From Fortiea sp. LEGE XX443 (GTDB taxonomy: Bacteria; Cyanobacteriota; Cyanobacteriia; Cyanobacteriales; Nostocaceae), in contig NZ_JADEXZ010000041.1 of NCBI RefSeq assembly GCF_015206815.1, forward strand, positions 1-53,087: a stretch of DNA of 53,087 nucleotides, given 5' to 3'. Within the stretch, counting starts at the first letter, position 1. Each line of letters begins with the position of its first letter. The notes beneath the pieces were generated by a model. That model made no database searches. It was not told the DNA's origin and was given only the letters and a program-made list of their open reading frames with translations. This document shows positions 8,987 through 17,398 of this stretch, in pieces. Made by a program: the position numbers and the translations under genes.

Positions 8987-9958
8987 CTAACTTCTACCAT
9001 AGGCATTCATCGGTTCCTTGATAAACCGAATATAAAGGTGTTTAAAGGTAGACTTAATGACGCGGGGCATAGCAAAATCAATTGGCATTAACTTATCTGG
9101 TAAGCGCCAATCTTGGATTTGCAATAAATCAGGATGTAAGTTAGGAAACTCAATTTCATCTAGTTCAGGACAAACCCCCAGTCTTTGGGAAGCAGCAACA
9201 GTAGGAACTTGCTGGGGTGAAACATTGAGGACTTCCACAATAGCCCTATCTAGGGCAAATACATTTGATGCTGCTGCTAAAATACCTAAATTGCGAGGTT
9301 CCCCACCGCTAGGGCCATTACCTTCATGACCAATAATGCCATCTAAAATCGTTAAATCGGGGTTAATTGTCTTAGCCGTTTCTACTAACATTTCTCCAAA
9401 ACGGTTAGCATCTTTCCCTGCTTCCATATGCCACCAAGCTTTCATTTTACCGGGAACGCAACCAAACAAATTTTTCACACCCATTGTTAAAGTCAGTTGC
9501 ATGTGTGATTTAACTTTAGGCAAATTGATAATGACATCAGCTTCCATCGCCTCTTTACACAGTAGCAAATGGTTGAAATTTTCACTGACTGTTTGGTAAC
9601 GCTGTCCATGAAATTCAATGATGGGAAGATTGAGTTCTTGGGTTAGAGGTTGATAACCATTAGCAATGGCAACACCTTTAGCGCTACCAAAAGCGGGACT
9701 ATCCCCTAAAAAAGGTTTACCACCGGCTTCTATAACCATTTTGGCAACTTCGTAAACCAGTTCAGCACGAGTAGTACATTCTTTGGTAGGACGTGCGCCG
9801 GTGAGGAGATTAGGCTTGAGTAATACCTTTTGTCCTGGTTTGACAAAAGCAGCCATTCCCCCAAAGGGTTCTAGCAAAGTAGTTAAAGATTGCCGTAAAG
9901 CTTCGCTTTCGTAAGACGTAGCCCTGATTAAGCTGACGGATGGTTTGTAAGTCTGCAT
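8987..9958 (-). CDS. DUF362 domain-containing protein
   Basis: A 323-residue protein from the ATG at 9958. A further 19 residues are open upstream but do not look like the family. DUF362 signatures are the GQKVLLKPNLL stretch (about 40-50), GGKPFLGDSPAFG (about 79-91), INLPKVKSHMQLTLTMGVKNLFGCVPG (about 141-167, in which KVKSH and GVKNLFG are the hallmark) and LTILDGIIGHEGNGPSGG (about 200-217). Many DUF362 proteins carry a C-terminal ferredoxin domain. This one does not, and no Cys cluster is present. The biochemical role is unknown. It is predicted cytosolic and appears to be transcribed alone with its own terminator. Confidence 0.85.
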   Translation of the reverse strand: MQTYKPSVSLIRATSYESEALRQSLTTLLEPFGGMAAFVKPGQKVLLKPNLLTGARPTKECTTRAELVYEVAKMVIEAGGKPFLGDSPAFGSAKGVAIANGYQPLTQELNLPIIEFHGQRYQTVSENFNHLLLCKEAMEADVIINLPKVKSHMQLTLTMGVKNLFGCVPGKMKAWWHMEAGKDANRFGEMLVETAKTINPDLTILDGIIGHEGNGPSGGEPRNLGILAAASNVFALDRAIVEVLNVSPQQVPTVAASQRLGVCPELDEIEFPNLHPDLLQIQDWRLPDKLMPIDFAMPRVIKSTFKHLYIRFIKEPMNAYGRS

Positions 9959-10395
9959 GGATAAATAATTGCGTTGAAGATGGAATAGGAGACAATAAGG
10001 CTGTGAATATCGCACAACACTTTACATAATATTAAATTTCTCCCACGGAAGCTTAAATTTAATATTTTTCAGTCTCATTTCACGAAATGCGGAAATTAGT
10101 TTTATTGGCTTGTAGTTATAAAATTTATGCTTAATTAAAAAGCAAAATCAGCATCTGTCTTAAGAGATATTTTTTGCAGTTTCATCTTTTTCTAAGTATT
10201 TTTTGGGATGAGTTATGCAAAAATGATGTTGATTAATTGATACATTTCAATGTGTGCAATTTCAAGAAACAGTGTATTTACTTAGTTTAAATTTATATCC
10301 TTGCGAAGAGCGTGATCAAAATGGTTTATTACGCATCGAATGCTTTACTAAGGCGATCGCCTTCGGTGAGTACTTGCATCATCGCCCTAGAAGCT
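9959..10395. other. intergenic region, no gene seen
   Basis: About 440 AT-rich bases holding the DUF362 promoter at the left and the end of the toxin-antitoxin unit at the right. A HIP1 site with surrounding palindromic bases (AAGGCGATCGCCTT) lies near 10350. No ORF, terminator or structured RNA could be recognised. Confidence 0.4.
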
Positions 10396-10614
10396 CTATT
10401 CTGTCAGAGCATCAAGTTTAGCCAGTATTCTTAAGCCTTCTTCTGGGTTACCAGTTGCAGCCATTGCTTTAAATCTTGTATGGGCATCAAATTCTGCTAA
10501 AGCTATGGTAGAAAGTTCTTCAATCAATTTGTTGACACTGATGCCTTTGGCTTGAGCAAGTTCTTTCAATCTATTATGCTTATCGTCTGGTAAACGAATA
10601 GTTAAAGTTGCCAT
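10396..10614 (-). CDS. ribbon-helix-helix antitoxin (CopG-like)
   Basis: This 72-residue protein starts MATLTIRLPDDKHNRLKELA, the beta strand and first helix of a ribbon-helix-helix DNA-binding fold. GISVNKLIEELS (about 24-35) forms the second helix. The C-terminal 35 residues probably wrap the toxin. It dimerises and should bind the palindrome in front of the toxin gene to repress the pair. It lies four bases downstream of the PIN gene, so the two are surely cotranscribed. The toxin-first order is the reverse of most PIN systems. Confidence 0.8.
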   Translation of the reverse strand: MATLTIRLPDDKHNRLKELAQAKGISVNKLIEELSTIALAEFDAHTRFKAMAATGNPEEGLRILAKLDALTE

Positions 10615-10618
10615 TTTT

Positions 10619-11041
10619 TTAACTCCTAATAATTTCTTCGGGTTTTAATATTGATAGGTTAGGAAATAACAATTCAGCATTTTGGAAATCTTTGATATTG
10701 TGAGTAGCAATAATTTGAGCATTTCCCGCAACAGCTAATTCAATTAAGTGATTGTCAGCTTCATCTTTTAAATTAGGTCGCCATAAATAGTAGATATAAA
10801 TCCATTGACTTACACTCATCAACGATGCAAGTAAAGCAGAAATTTCTTCACTAGTTAAAGGGCATTTGTCAATAATTTCTGATCGTTGAATGACTGACTC
10901 ATACTCAGAAAATAAGGCATTTGCCATCAAAGGCTGATATTCACCTTTTAAGCAGCGTCGAATAAGTTCTCTACTCGACCCTGTAGAGCTAATCAGCGCA
11001 CTAATAAAAACGCTGGTATCAACTACAATTTTAATCGCCAT
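10619..11041 (-). CDS. PIN-domain ribonuclease toxin
   Basis: This 140-residue PIN-fold protein belongs to the group annotated as putative toxin component, PIN family. Acidic residues for metal binding are visible: VVDTSVFISAL (Asp8), the central Glu of FSEYESV (about 44-50), DEADNHLIELA (about 92-102), and a C-terminal IIATHNIKDF (Asp about 118). Such toxins cleave RNA (tRNA or mRNA) when the antitoxin is lost. The target here is unknown. The ATG at 11039-11041 has no clear ribosome-binding site and lies four bases from the palindromic operator. Confidence 0.8.
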   Translation of the reverse strand: MAIKIVVDTSVFISALISSTGSSRELIRRCLKGEYQPLMANALFSEYESVIQRSEIIDKCPLTSEEISALLASLMSVSQWIYIYYLWRPNLKDEADNHLIELAVAGNAQIIATHNIKDFQNAELLFPNLSILKPEEIIRS

Positions 11042-11045
11042 TTAA

Positions 11046-11071
11046 TTATGATAGTATATATGCTATCATAA
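11046..11071 (-). promoter_or_regulatory. palindromic operator of the PIN/RHH unit
   Basis: TTATGATAG at 11046-11054 and CTATCATAA at 11063-11071 are perfect nine-bp inverted repeats around the AT-rich spacer TATATATG. The site ends four bases before the toxin start codon, where it would cover the promoter or the translation start. Ribbon-helix-helix antitoxins typically bind such short palindromes, so autoregulation is the likely purpose. Confidence 0.65.
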
Positions 11072-11089
11072 AACCGCCCGTCAAAAAAT

Positions 11090-11332
11090 TCAAAAGCGAT
11101 CGCTCTTGGTACTCCACTATGGGCGATGTCTACAACGGGTTACGCCTACGCACCCGAAAGAAATAATCATACTCTTGTAAAGGCGATCGCTTTAAGATAT
11201 CGTAAATCAGGTTTTGCAACTCGCAAATCAAGTAAGTTAGGTTTATGACTGATAAACCAGCGAAGCGATCGCATCTGTTAATTCAGCGTTACCTGAGAGG
11301 CTGAATTAACCCTGATGATTGGCGATTAATAT
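11090..11332. repeat. HIP1-rich intergenic repeat region
   Basis: Three HIP1 sites (near 11096, 11183 and 11266) and the Nostoc-type dispersed repeat GGCGATGTCTACAACGG followed by GTTACGCCTACGCA (about 11125-11152) fill this gap. A further hairpin, TTAATTCAGCG/GGCTGAATTAA (about 11278-11309), precedes the end of the next gene and could terminate it, though it lacks a good T-run. Confidence 0.45.
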
Positions 11333-11893
11333 CTATTCATTCCAGAGGCGTTCTAGTTGATATCGCCAAGTGGCTAACACTTGTTCTCTAGCCTCTAAAG
11401 ATTGGTTAATTTCACCCATTAAGCCTTCTGCATAAAATCTGTCTAAGTTTTGCATTGTGGCTTGCAGAGATTGTCCTTGTTGTTTTGCTGCTTGGATAAT
11501 TTGGCGGAGGCGGTTTTCGATGAATCGATTGAAGACATCATTTAAACCAGCTTTGTGTAGAGATACAAGTCTAGCGATCGCATTGGCAAAATCTGCACTT
11601 ACTAATGTACCACTGTTATGATGATATACTCCCCACACCACCTCGTCATAGATGGCGTAGCGAGTTTCTTGAGTTTCATCAAAATTCGCTTCTAAAAGTT
11701 GTGCTAAAAATGCTTCAGCCTCTTGTAGGGGTATAATTGGCAACAATACTCGCAGCCAAGTTTGGTCTTCTGACAGCAGTACTAGCAGTCTAAAACTAGA
11801 TGAGTCTATTTGCCAAGATCCAGGTGCGATCGCATTAACTTCTTGTGTCCCAAATAATTCTGTCAGTGTTGCTGCAATTTCTTCAGGTGTCAT
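11333..11893 (-). CDS. hypothetical protein with CesT/YbjN-like domain
   Basis: A 186-residue cytosolic protein. The first 120 residues alternate helices and strands in the way of the CesT (type III chaperone)/YbjN fold: WQIDSSSFRLLVLLSEDQTW, then VLLPIIPLQEAEAFLAQLLEANF, then YAIYDEVVWGVYHHN, then FANAIARLVSL. The rest (about 120-186) is a long charged helix. Proteins of this kind are common in cyanobacteria without an assigned function, and type III secretion is not implied. The fold is inferred by eye. The start codon ATG at 11893 fits the family start MTPEEIAATL. Confidence 0.6.
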   Translation of the reverse strand: MTPEEIAATLTELFGTQEVNAIAPGSWQIDSSSFRLLVLLSEDQTWLRVLLPIIPLQEAEAFLAQLLEANFDETQETRYAIYDEVVWGVYHHNSGTLVSADFANAIARLVSLHKAGLNDVFNRFIENRLRQIIQAAKQQGQSLQATMQNLDRFYAEGLMGEINQSLEAREQVLATWRYQLERLWNE

Positions 11894-12627
11894 AGTCTAG
11901 ATTTGAGCTTCACCATCTAGGGTAACGCTTTCATGTATCAAGACTGCTGAGTAATTGATTTACTTCTGTCTCATAACTGATTTTAACCACCAAACACCAA
12001 AATATGACTAAGCACGAACCAGGTGCGATCGCCATCTTCCGCTACGCTACTTAATTATCAATAATTTATTTTCCATATAAAGTATTATCAAACACATAAA
12101 TTTCAAGGCGTATTTTAGTGAAATGTTCTAAAATTATGTATTTGCTACTTGACCGTAAAACTATTTTCTCCAGGATTTAAAAGTATAAATTAATTCTACA
12201 GTTTTATATTTTATGCTGTATGAATAGCTCAAAACTCAAGCTCAATGGCTTTTAATCTAGGCTGAATAACTTTGAAAAAATCTTAACCTAAATTTGTACT
12301 AATTTTAACTCATCCTTTGCTCATGCGGTTTGTCTTAGTAAGAAGATTGTGAGGTAATACTGATAAAATACACTAAATCTATCAATTTTTAGTTGTATTT
12401 ATTGTTCAATCTAAGACAGAAGTCAAATAGGAGTTGCTCATGCCATTAACTGATTTCAGAATTTTACATTAATAAAACTTTTAAATGAGGCGTACTTTGA
12501 GCCTAACTAACTGTAGACCAAAAGAAAGGCAAGAAGTTGCTTGCACAGTAGAAAAGGTGTCTACGCTTCAACCATCATATTTGAATTTTTTTGTGTGCTT
12601 TATTTTGATTGAACGTGAGGAATTAAA
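11894..12627. other. intergenic region between divergent genes, no gene seen
   Basis: About 730 AT-rich bases. A short open frame starts at 12485 and overlaps the start of the hydroxylase gene in another frame. It has no family resemblance and I do not accept it. The region must contain divergent promoters. No structured RNA or repeat beyond one HIP1-like site near 12025 was recognised. Confidence 0.4.
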
Positions 12628-13128
12628 ATGTTTGAGGCTATCGTTGTTGCTTGGTTATTACTGTTTTTTGGTGACTTTTTATCTACATTTTTTTACCACA
12701 TACCTGAGCACGTTTTTGGTAGCCTCCACTTGAGAACACATCACTCTTGGAAGAAAGATTTTCGTCACTATGCCATATTAACCTTGAATCTTCAGGTGCT
12801 GTTAGATGGTATTTTAGGAGCTTTGCCTTATTTAATTATGGCAGTTATTCTTTGGTCTTTCTCTCCAATTGGCGTGATTTCTGGACTGCTATTAGGTCAG
12901 TTTCATGTGTGGTGGAGACATGTTAGTATTTTGGGTTGGCAAACCCCAAATCTCATCAATACTGTGTGCCAAATGCTATTCATTACAACTCCCGAAAGAC
13001 ACTGGTTGCACCATCATAAAACTAACCTGGGTTTTGGCGATATTTTTAGTTTCTTTGAGCAACCTGCACAAATTTGGTTGCGATGGCTGCGTCTTTTAAG
13101 GGTACGTCTGCGTTATTCGCGGATTTAG
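12628..13128 (+). CDS. fatty acid hydroxylase/sterol desaturase-family membrane protein
   Basis: A 166-residue protein with hydrophobic segments at about 5-25, 56-90 and 85-100, and the His clusters of membrane di-iron oxygenases: HLRTHHS (HX3HH, about 33-39), FHVWWRH (HX4H, about 92-98) and HWLHHH (HX2HH, about 123-128). These bind two irons that activate O2 to hydroxylate or desaturate a lipid. It is shorter than typical family members (about 250), lacking part of the N-terminal membrane region, but all the metal ligands are present. The GAGGAATTAAAATG start is well placed. The substrate is unknown. The stop codon is shared with the edge of a MITE-like element. Confidence 0.75.
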   Translation: MFEAIVVAWLLLFFGDFLSTFFYHIPEHVFGSLHLRTHHSWKKDFRHYAILTLNLQVLLDGILGALPYLIMAVILWSFSPIGVISGLLLGQFHVWWRHVSILGWQTPNLINTVCQMLFITTPERHWLHHHKTNLGFGDIFSFFEQPAQIWLRWLRLLRVRLRYSRI

Positions 13129-13222
13129 TTAAGTAGTCGGACACAATTCATCGGTGAGGAGAGGGGACAGGGGACAGAGGACAGTCAAAAATATGTGTAA
13201 TTAATTCTGTCTGATTACTTAA
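13129..13222. mobile_element. MITE-like element, TTAA-ended, with heptad core
   Basis: TTAAGTAGTCGGACACAATT (13129-13148) and AATTCTGTCTGATTACTTAA (13203-13222) form 20-bp inverted ends with three mismatches. The interior contains the seven-base repeats GGGGACA, GGGGACA, GAGGACA (13163-13183). A 21-bp piece of the same end (starting ATTGTGTCCGACTACTT) also lies at 160-180 in opposite orientation, next to the transposase remnant, so the sequence is dispersed. Confidence 0.6.
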
Positions 13223-13229
13223 ATCTCAT

Positions 13230-13254
13230 AAAAAAGCCTCCCATGTGGGAGGCT
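13230..13254 (-). terminator. terminator of the repeat membrane protein gene
   Basis: AGCCTCCC (13235-13242) and GGGAGGCT (13247-13254) form an eight-bp GC-rich stem. On the minus strand it is followed by six T. It is about 30 bases past the stop codon of the 1039-residue gene. Confidence 0.85.
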
Positions 13255-13282
13255 AAAACTTCAGCGGAGACAACTTGTTAGC

Positions 13283-16200
13283 CTACACAACCAAAACAGC
13301 GATCGCTCCACCCAATGCGGCGAAAATTGCGGAAACGAGAGCTGTAGCAAATAACCACCAAGCGGCTGAGGCGGCGGCTTTGCGGGTTTCTTCTGCTTGC
13401 CGTTGGGCTTGATGCTTCACCTCTTGGAGGCGGCGTTGGGCTTCGTGTTGCAGGCGTTCTGCACGTTGCAAAACTGTGTTGCGAGCGCGTTCGATTTGGT
13501 CGATGATCCTGTTAGCATCTTCCTCGGAGATATCCTCACGAGAACTCATAATTGCGACTAGGGTATCACGGTTGAATGCAGATAAGCGATCGCGCAAGGA
13601 ATCAAATCCAGCCTGGGGATCTTCAAATAACTGGCGAACATCATGCTTAACTCCATCATAGTTGAGTTCTGGGCGATCCAAGGAATTGAGATAGTTGCGG
13701 ATGCGAGCAAAAATGCCGTCAATTACATCCTGAATCTGCCGTTGGATACCCCGGACTTGCTCTACAAATTGCTCGCGTACCGAGATTATATTATCAGCAA
13801 TTCTGCCTGCTTCTTCATCACTCATGTCTTCTCGAATCTTCAGCAAGGCGATGATTGTCGAACGATCAAAATGAGCCAAGCGATCACTCAAACTTTCCAC
13901 TCCTACCCGTGGATCATGCAACAATAATTGCATGTCACGTTTAATTCCTTCTGGGTTGAGTTCTTCTTTACCAGTTTGCCGCAGATATTCTTCTAAATAT
14001 GCTTTGAATGTTTCCATTCTTTGCTGTGTCCGGGTAGCAAGACGGCGAGGCGCACGGACAAAATTGCGAATGGATGTTTGTACAGAGTCAATAATTTCGT
14101 TGACTTGTGCTTCACTCAAGTCTCGACGTTGACTCAACAACTTGACTAAAGTATCTCGGTCTACTTGCGATAACCGCCGACGCAATGCTACGCTTCCCTC
14201 TCTGGGATTTTCAAACAGGCGATTTAAATCCCGCTGAATTCCTTCTGGGTTGAGTTCTTCCTTACCAGTATTGCGGAGGTAATTGGCGATCGCAGTTGTC
14301 ACAGAGTCGTATTGTTCTTTCGCTTTATCTGCTACAGCTTGGGGTGCATGGCGAATACTGTGCCACGAATCTTCAACTGTATGAATAATCCGATTAACTT
14401 GTTCTTCGCTCAAATCTTGACGCTGACTCAACAACTGCACTAAGGTATCGCGGTCAAAACGAGCCAATCTGGCGCGAATAGCAGTCATTCCACCTTGGGG
14501 ATCTTCCAATAATCTTTTAAGATCCGCCCGAATCGCATCAGGGTTTAATTCAGCTTTACCCGTGTTACGCAGATATGATTCGACATTCAACCACAGAGTT
14601 TCCGCTTGATATTTTGCCTGTTCGGCTAATCCTTGAGCTTCAACTAAAACGCGATCGCGCTGTTTTTCCAATTCATCTAAAATCGGTTCTACTTCATATA
14701 CTTGAATATCGTTGCGTTCTAGCAGGATTTTTCGCATTTCCTGACGGTCAAGTAGCGCCAATCGTCGTGATAGCGTTTCATAATCTGCATCGGGATCTGA
14801 CAACAAAGGATGGAACTCCCGTTCAATTCCTTCAGCAGTCAAATCTGATTTCGGTGTCACCAGGAGATAACTTTCGACTCGCCGTTGCAAGTCTTGGGCG
14901 ATTTCTCTTTCTTCCTCGGCTGTGACTGTCACTAAAACTGATTGACGCACAACTTCTAGTCGATCTACAATTCGCTGAATTTCGGCTTGGGTGAGTAATC
15001 CCCGCTGTTGCAGGATATTGACAAAATCGTTGCGAGAAAGGCGTTCTAGTTCTCTTTTAATGATGCCAGGATCAGCGGCTGGATCATAGATGACATCACG
15101 AAATTCTTGAGCGATTCTTTCTGGACTTAGTTGCCAAGCAAAGGTGTTATGCAGATAGTTTTCCACATCAGCACGAATTGGGCTGTAGGGTTGGGATGGC
15201 GTGGGTAGTCCTAGTTTATCTGCTTGTTCTGTAACTTTGTCTTTGGCAGTAGAAAGCGATCGCCAGATTTTTTCTACATCTAAATCTGACAAATCAGTTC
15301 TTCCCAACACAATACCAGTTAAGGCAGATAACCCTTGTTGGAGTGTCTGCTGAATTAGTCCAGGGGCTACTTTTTGGTCAGGTTCCTTAGAGGAACGAGT
15401 TTCAGCAATTAACTGTTCTAGTTTGGCGTTCAGTTCCTCGGTTCTGGTTTGTCCTGGTGGTAAAGATTTGAGATAGTCAACTAACTCACCTAAACGGTCT
15501 TGGCCAGGTTGCTGCTGACCTACTGCCTGTTGCCAAACACTGTATAATGTATCAGATATACGCTTAACGTCTCGTTTAGAAAGGTCTGTGCGGCTGCTGA
15601 CTAAATCGATAAATTTTTGGCGGTCGATGTTGCGTAAATCAGGACTACCAGCAATCGCTTTGAGTTGAGGATCGTTGAGTAACCTTTCAAATTCGCCCCG
15701 AATTCTCGATATATCTAGTTCGGGAGGACGCAGCTTTTCGATGTAATCTTCGATATTTTCGCGGATGCTAACCGGATCGATGGCACTGCCTAATTCCCGA
15801 CGTACTGCGGCGGCGGCGGCTTCTGCGGTTGCAACTACCTGGTGATTAACAGCTTTAGCCCCCAAAGCGGCGGTAGCGGTTCCCATAATGGCTTGAAAAC
15901 CAGAGGTAGCGGTATTAACCACTGAACCGACTAAGGAACCTACGGTGGTGGAACTTACCCATACTAGTAATAAAAAGTATGCACCCCAAATTACTAAGCC
16001 GAGAATTGCGCCTAATCTGGGGTCAAAAATTACTAGACTTAATTTTACTGCTAAGAAACTAGCTATTAATAAGGCGATCGTCACAGTGATTAATGTCCAA
16101 ATTCCCACTGCTGTGCCAATTTTGCGAATTGTGCCACCCAAACTGCCAGCCTCTCCATGACTTGAATCTGAGTCGGAGGGATGCCCAAGGTAGGAAATAC

Positions 16201-16402
16201 CGGCTGCAATGGAGAGATTGGTTAGGACTAGTTGAAAAGCAAAAGCCAAAATCACTCCGGAGATTAAGGCGACAAAAAAGCGTGGGCCGGAGGTAAGAAC
16301 CGATGCCTGCGCTGGCGTGATGTTTGAGGGATCTACAATAGTTTGTGCTATCCAAAATAATGGTTTGTAGAGTCCCAACATAATTCCCGTACTTTGAATC
16401 AT
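13283..16402 (-). CDS. large repeat-containing membrane protein, 1039 residues
   Basis: An N-terminal membrane region has about four hydrophobic helices (about residues 35-65, 90-120, 125-155 and 150-175). A long soluble region (about 200-990) follows, then one C-terminal helix (AAWWLFATALVSAIFAALGG, about 1012-1031). The soluble part is built of about eight copies of an 85-110-residue module. Each has YLRNTGKEELNPEGI, then RDLxxLFxDP, then RLxxxDRDTLVxLLSQR, then DLSEExVNxIID. The four C-terminal copies are very similar and the first two diverged. Each module looks all-helical. The last 40 residues before the final helix are a Lys/Gln/Glu-rich coiled coil. Cyanobacteria have proteins like this, often without a useful name. 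The start has AAGGA seven bases upstream. The function is unknown; a membrane scaffold with an extended repeat arm is a reasonable guess. Confidence 0.75.
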   Translation of the reverse strand: MIQSTGIMLGLYKPLFWIAQTIVDPSNITPAQASVLTSGPRFFVALISGVILAFAFQLVLTNLSIAAGISYLGHPSDSDSSHGEAGSLGGTIRKIGTAVGIWTLITVTIALLIASFLAVKLSLVIFDPRLGAILGLVIWGAYFLLLVWVSSTTVGSLVGSVVNTATSGFQAIMGTATAALGAKAVNHQVVATAEAAAAAVRRELGSAIDPVSIRENIEDYIEKLRPPELDISRIRGEFERLLNDPQLKAIAGSPDLRNIDRQKFIDLVSSRTDLSKRDVKRISDTLYSVWQQAVGQQQPGQDRLGELVDYLKSLPPGQTRTEELNAKLEQLIAETRSSKEPDQKVAPGLIQQTLQQGLSALTGIVLGRTDLSDLDVEKIWRSLSTAKDKVTEQADKLGLPTPSQPYSPIRADVENYLHNTFAWQLSPERIAQEFRDVIYDPAADPGIIKRELERLSRNDFVNILQQRGLLTQAEIQRIVDRLEVVRQSVLVTVTAEEEREIAQDLQRRVESYLLVTPKSDLTAEGIEREFHPLLSDPDADYETLSRRLALLDRQEMRKILLERNDIQVYEVEPILDELEKQRDRVLVEAQGLAEQAKYQAETLWLNVESYLRNTGKAELNPDAIRADLKRLLEDPQGGMTAIRARLARFDRDTLVQLLSQRQDLSEEQVNRIIHTVEDSWHSIRHAPQAVADKAKEQYDSVTTAIANYLRNTGKEELNPEGIQRDLNRLFENPREGSVALRRRLSQVDRDTLVKLLSQRRDLSEAQVNEIIDSVQTSIRNFVRAPRRLATRTQQRMETFKAYLEEYLRQTGKEELNPEGIKRDMQLLLHDPRVGVESLSDRLAHFDRSTIIALLKIREDMSDEEAGRIADNIISVREQFVEQVRGIQRQIQDVIDGIFARIRNYLNSLDRPELNYDGVKHDVRQLFEDPQAGFDSLRDRLSAFNRDTLVAIMSSREDISEEDANRIIDQIERARNTVLQRAERLQHEAQRRLQEVKHQAQRQAEETRKAAASAAWWLFATALVSAIFAALGGAIAVLVV

Positions 16403-16739
16403 TGTATTTCCTTCTTCTAAAGTTTAATTTTGGAGGGATTTAAGAATGGTGTGAGCAGTAACTATGTATTTATGTCTGTAATTATCGCCATACCTAACTC
16501 TCGTAGATATCAGAATCCTGGAATTTAGGCGATTTCTGCATCCATCTGAAGTTTGAATAATATATCTAGCGTCGGATAGAAGTTTAGTTATCCGAGAGAT
16601 TAATTTTTTAGATAAATTATTGATTTACTGCATCAAAAGCCTGTTCTTCGTTAGCTTTTAACAAGTAATTTATAACTAATAAATAACCATAGATTAATGC
16701 GATTTCATTTTAGCTTTATCACAATTTATCTAACAGTAG
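16403..16739. other. AT-rich intergenic region, no gene seen
   Basis: This carries the promoter region of the leftward repeat-protein gene. It is AT-rich, with no ORF. A short tract of TTTATAACTAATAAATAACC type is visible but has no evident structure. The HLR1 site for the Hlip genes follows immediately to the right. Confidence 0.4.
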
Positions 16740-16757
16740 TTTACATTTATTTACAAA
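16740..16757 (+). promoter_or_regulatory. HLR1-type RpaB binding site
   Basis: TTTACATT (16740-16747), two bases, then TTTACAAA (16750-16757) match the published HLR1 direct repeat (G/T)TTACA(T/A)(T/A)-N2-(G/T)TTACA(T/A)(T/A). HLR1 is bound by the response regulator RpaB at high-light-controlled promoters, including hli and photosystem I genes. It lies 163 bases before the first Hlip start. A half site (TTTACACT) recurs near 16792. Confidence 0.6.
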
Positions 16758-16920
16758 TATGATTTTTATCACCCTCTCAAGGTGGATATGTTTACACTTA
16801 CGAATTTTTGTTAATCGTCCACAAGAAGTGCCTATGGTTTGTACCTACAGGCAGAAAGCATTCTAGTTATAAATAGTTAACTTAAAGTTAAGCAGCGAAC
16901 AAATGAATTAGGAAGAAAAA

Positions 16921-17136
16921 ATGATGGAAACTCGTGAAACTCGTCCGTCTACTGATTTACCACCTACCGCCAAAGCATACAATGGCCGCGATCGCAATGA
17001 ATTTCTCTTTGGTTGGACTCCTCAAGCAGAACTTTGGAATGGTCGCTTGGCCGCAATTGGTTTTCTAGCTTATTTACTTTGGGATTTAGGTGGTTACAGC
17101 GTTCTTCGTGATGTTCTGCACCTAATTGGTTACTAG
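16921..17136 (+). CDS. high-light-inducible protein (Hlip), first of tandem pair
   Basis: A 71-residue one-helix member of the chlorophyll a/b-binding (LHC) superfamily. The signature is AELWNGRLAAIGFLAYLLWD (about residues 38-57), with Glu and Asn/Arg for chlorophyll binding and helix pairing. It has a charged N-terminal tail (DRNEFLFGWTPQAELWNGR). Hlips bind chlorophyll and carotenoid, dissipate energy, and associate with photosystem II assembly intermediates and chlorophyll synthase in the thylakoid. The next Hlip gene follows after 44 bases, so a tandem duplication is clear. The GGAAGAAAAA upstream is a fair ribosome-binding site. In the motif AAIGF, Ala stands where Met is usual. Confidence 0.9.
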   Translation: MMETRETRPSTDLPPTAKAYNGRDRNEFLFGWTPQAELWNGRLAAIGFLAYLLWDLGGYSVLRDVLHLIGY

Positions 17137-17180
17137 AGAATTAAATACTAAAAGTTAGCTTGATTTGAGAGGAAAAAACA

Positions 17181-17384
17181 ATGGAAACTCGTCCTTCTAC
17201 AGACTTACCAGTTGTTGCACCAGAATACAATGGCGTAGACCGTAATGCCTTTCTGTTTGGCTGGACTCCCCAAGCCGAAATTTGGAATGGCCGTTTTGCA
17301 ATGATTGGCTTCCTTGCTTACTTACTGTGGGATTTATTAGGGTATAGCGTTCTGCGGGACGTACTGCACCTAATTCGTTATTAA
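17181..17384 (+). CDS. high-light-inducible protein (Hlip), second of tandem pair
   Basis: A 67-residue Hlip closely related to the upstream gene. It has the canonical AEIWNGRFAMIGFLAYLLWD (about residues 34-53) with ExxNGRxAMxGF intact. The differences are concentrated in the N-terminal tail. GAGG lies ten bases before the ATG. The two genes are in the same transcription direction with a short spacer and are probably coexpressed from the HLR1-bearing promoter. A weak hairpin, TGAGG/CCTCA (17392-17409), ends the unit and overlaps the convergent histidine-kinase stop codon. Confidence 0.9.
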   Translation: METRPSTDLPVVAPEYNGVDRNAFLFGWTPQAEIWNGRFAMIGFLAYLLWDLLGYSVLRDVLHLIRY

Positions 17385-17398
17385 TCATCAATGAGGTA

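Noticed and set aside
12485-12733. 82-residue open frame upstream of and overlapping the fatty acid hydroxylase start
   Set aside because: No ribosome-binding site and no family resemblance. The hydroxylase frame has strong His motifs and GAGGAATTAAAATG.
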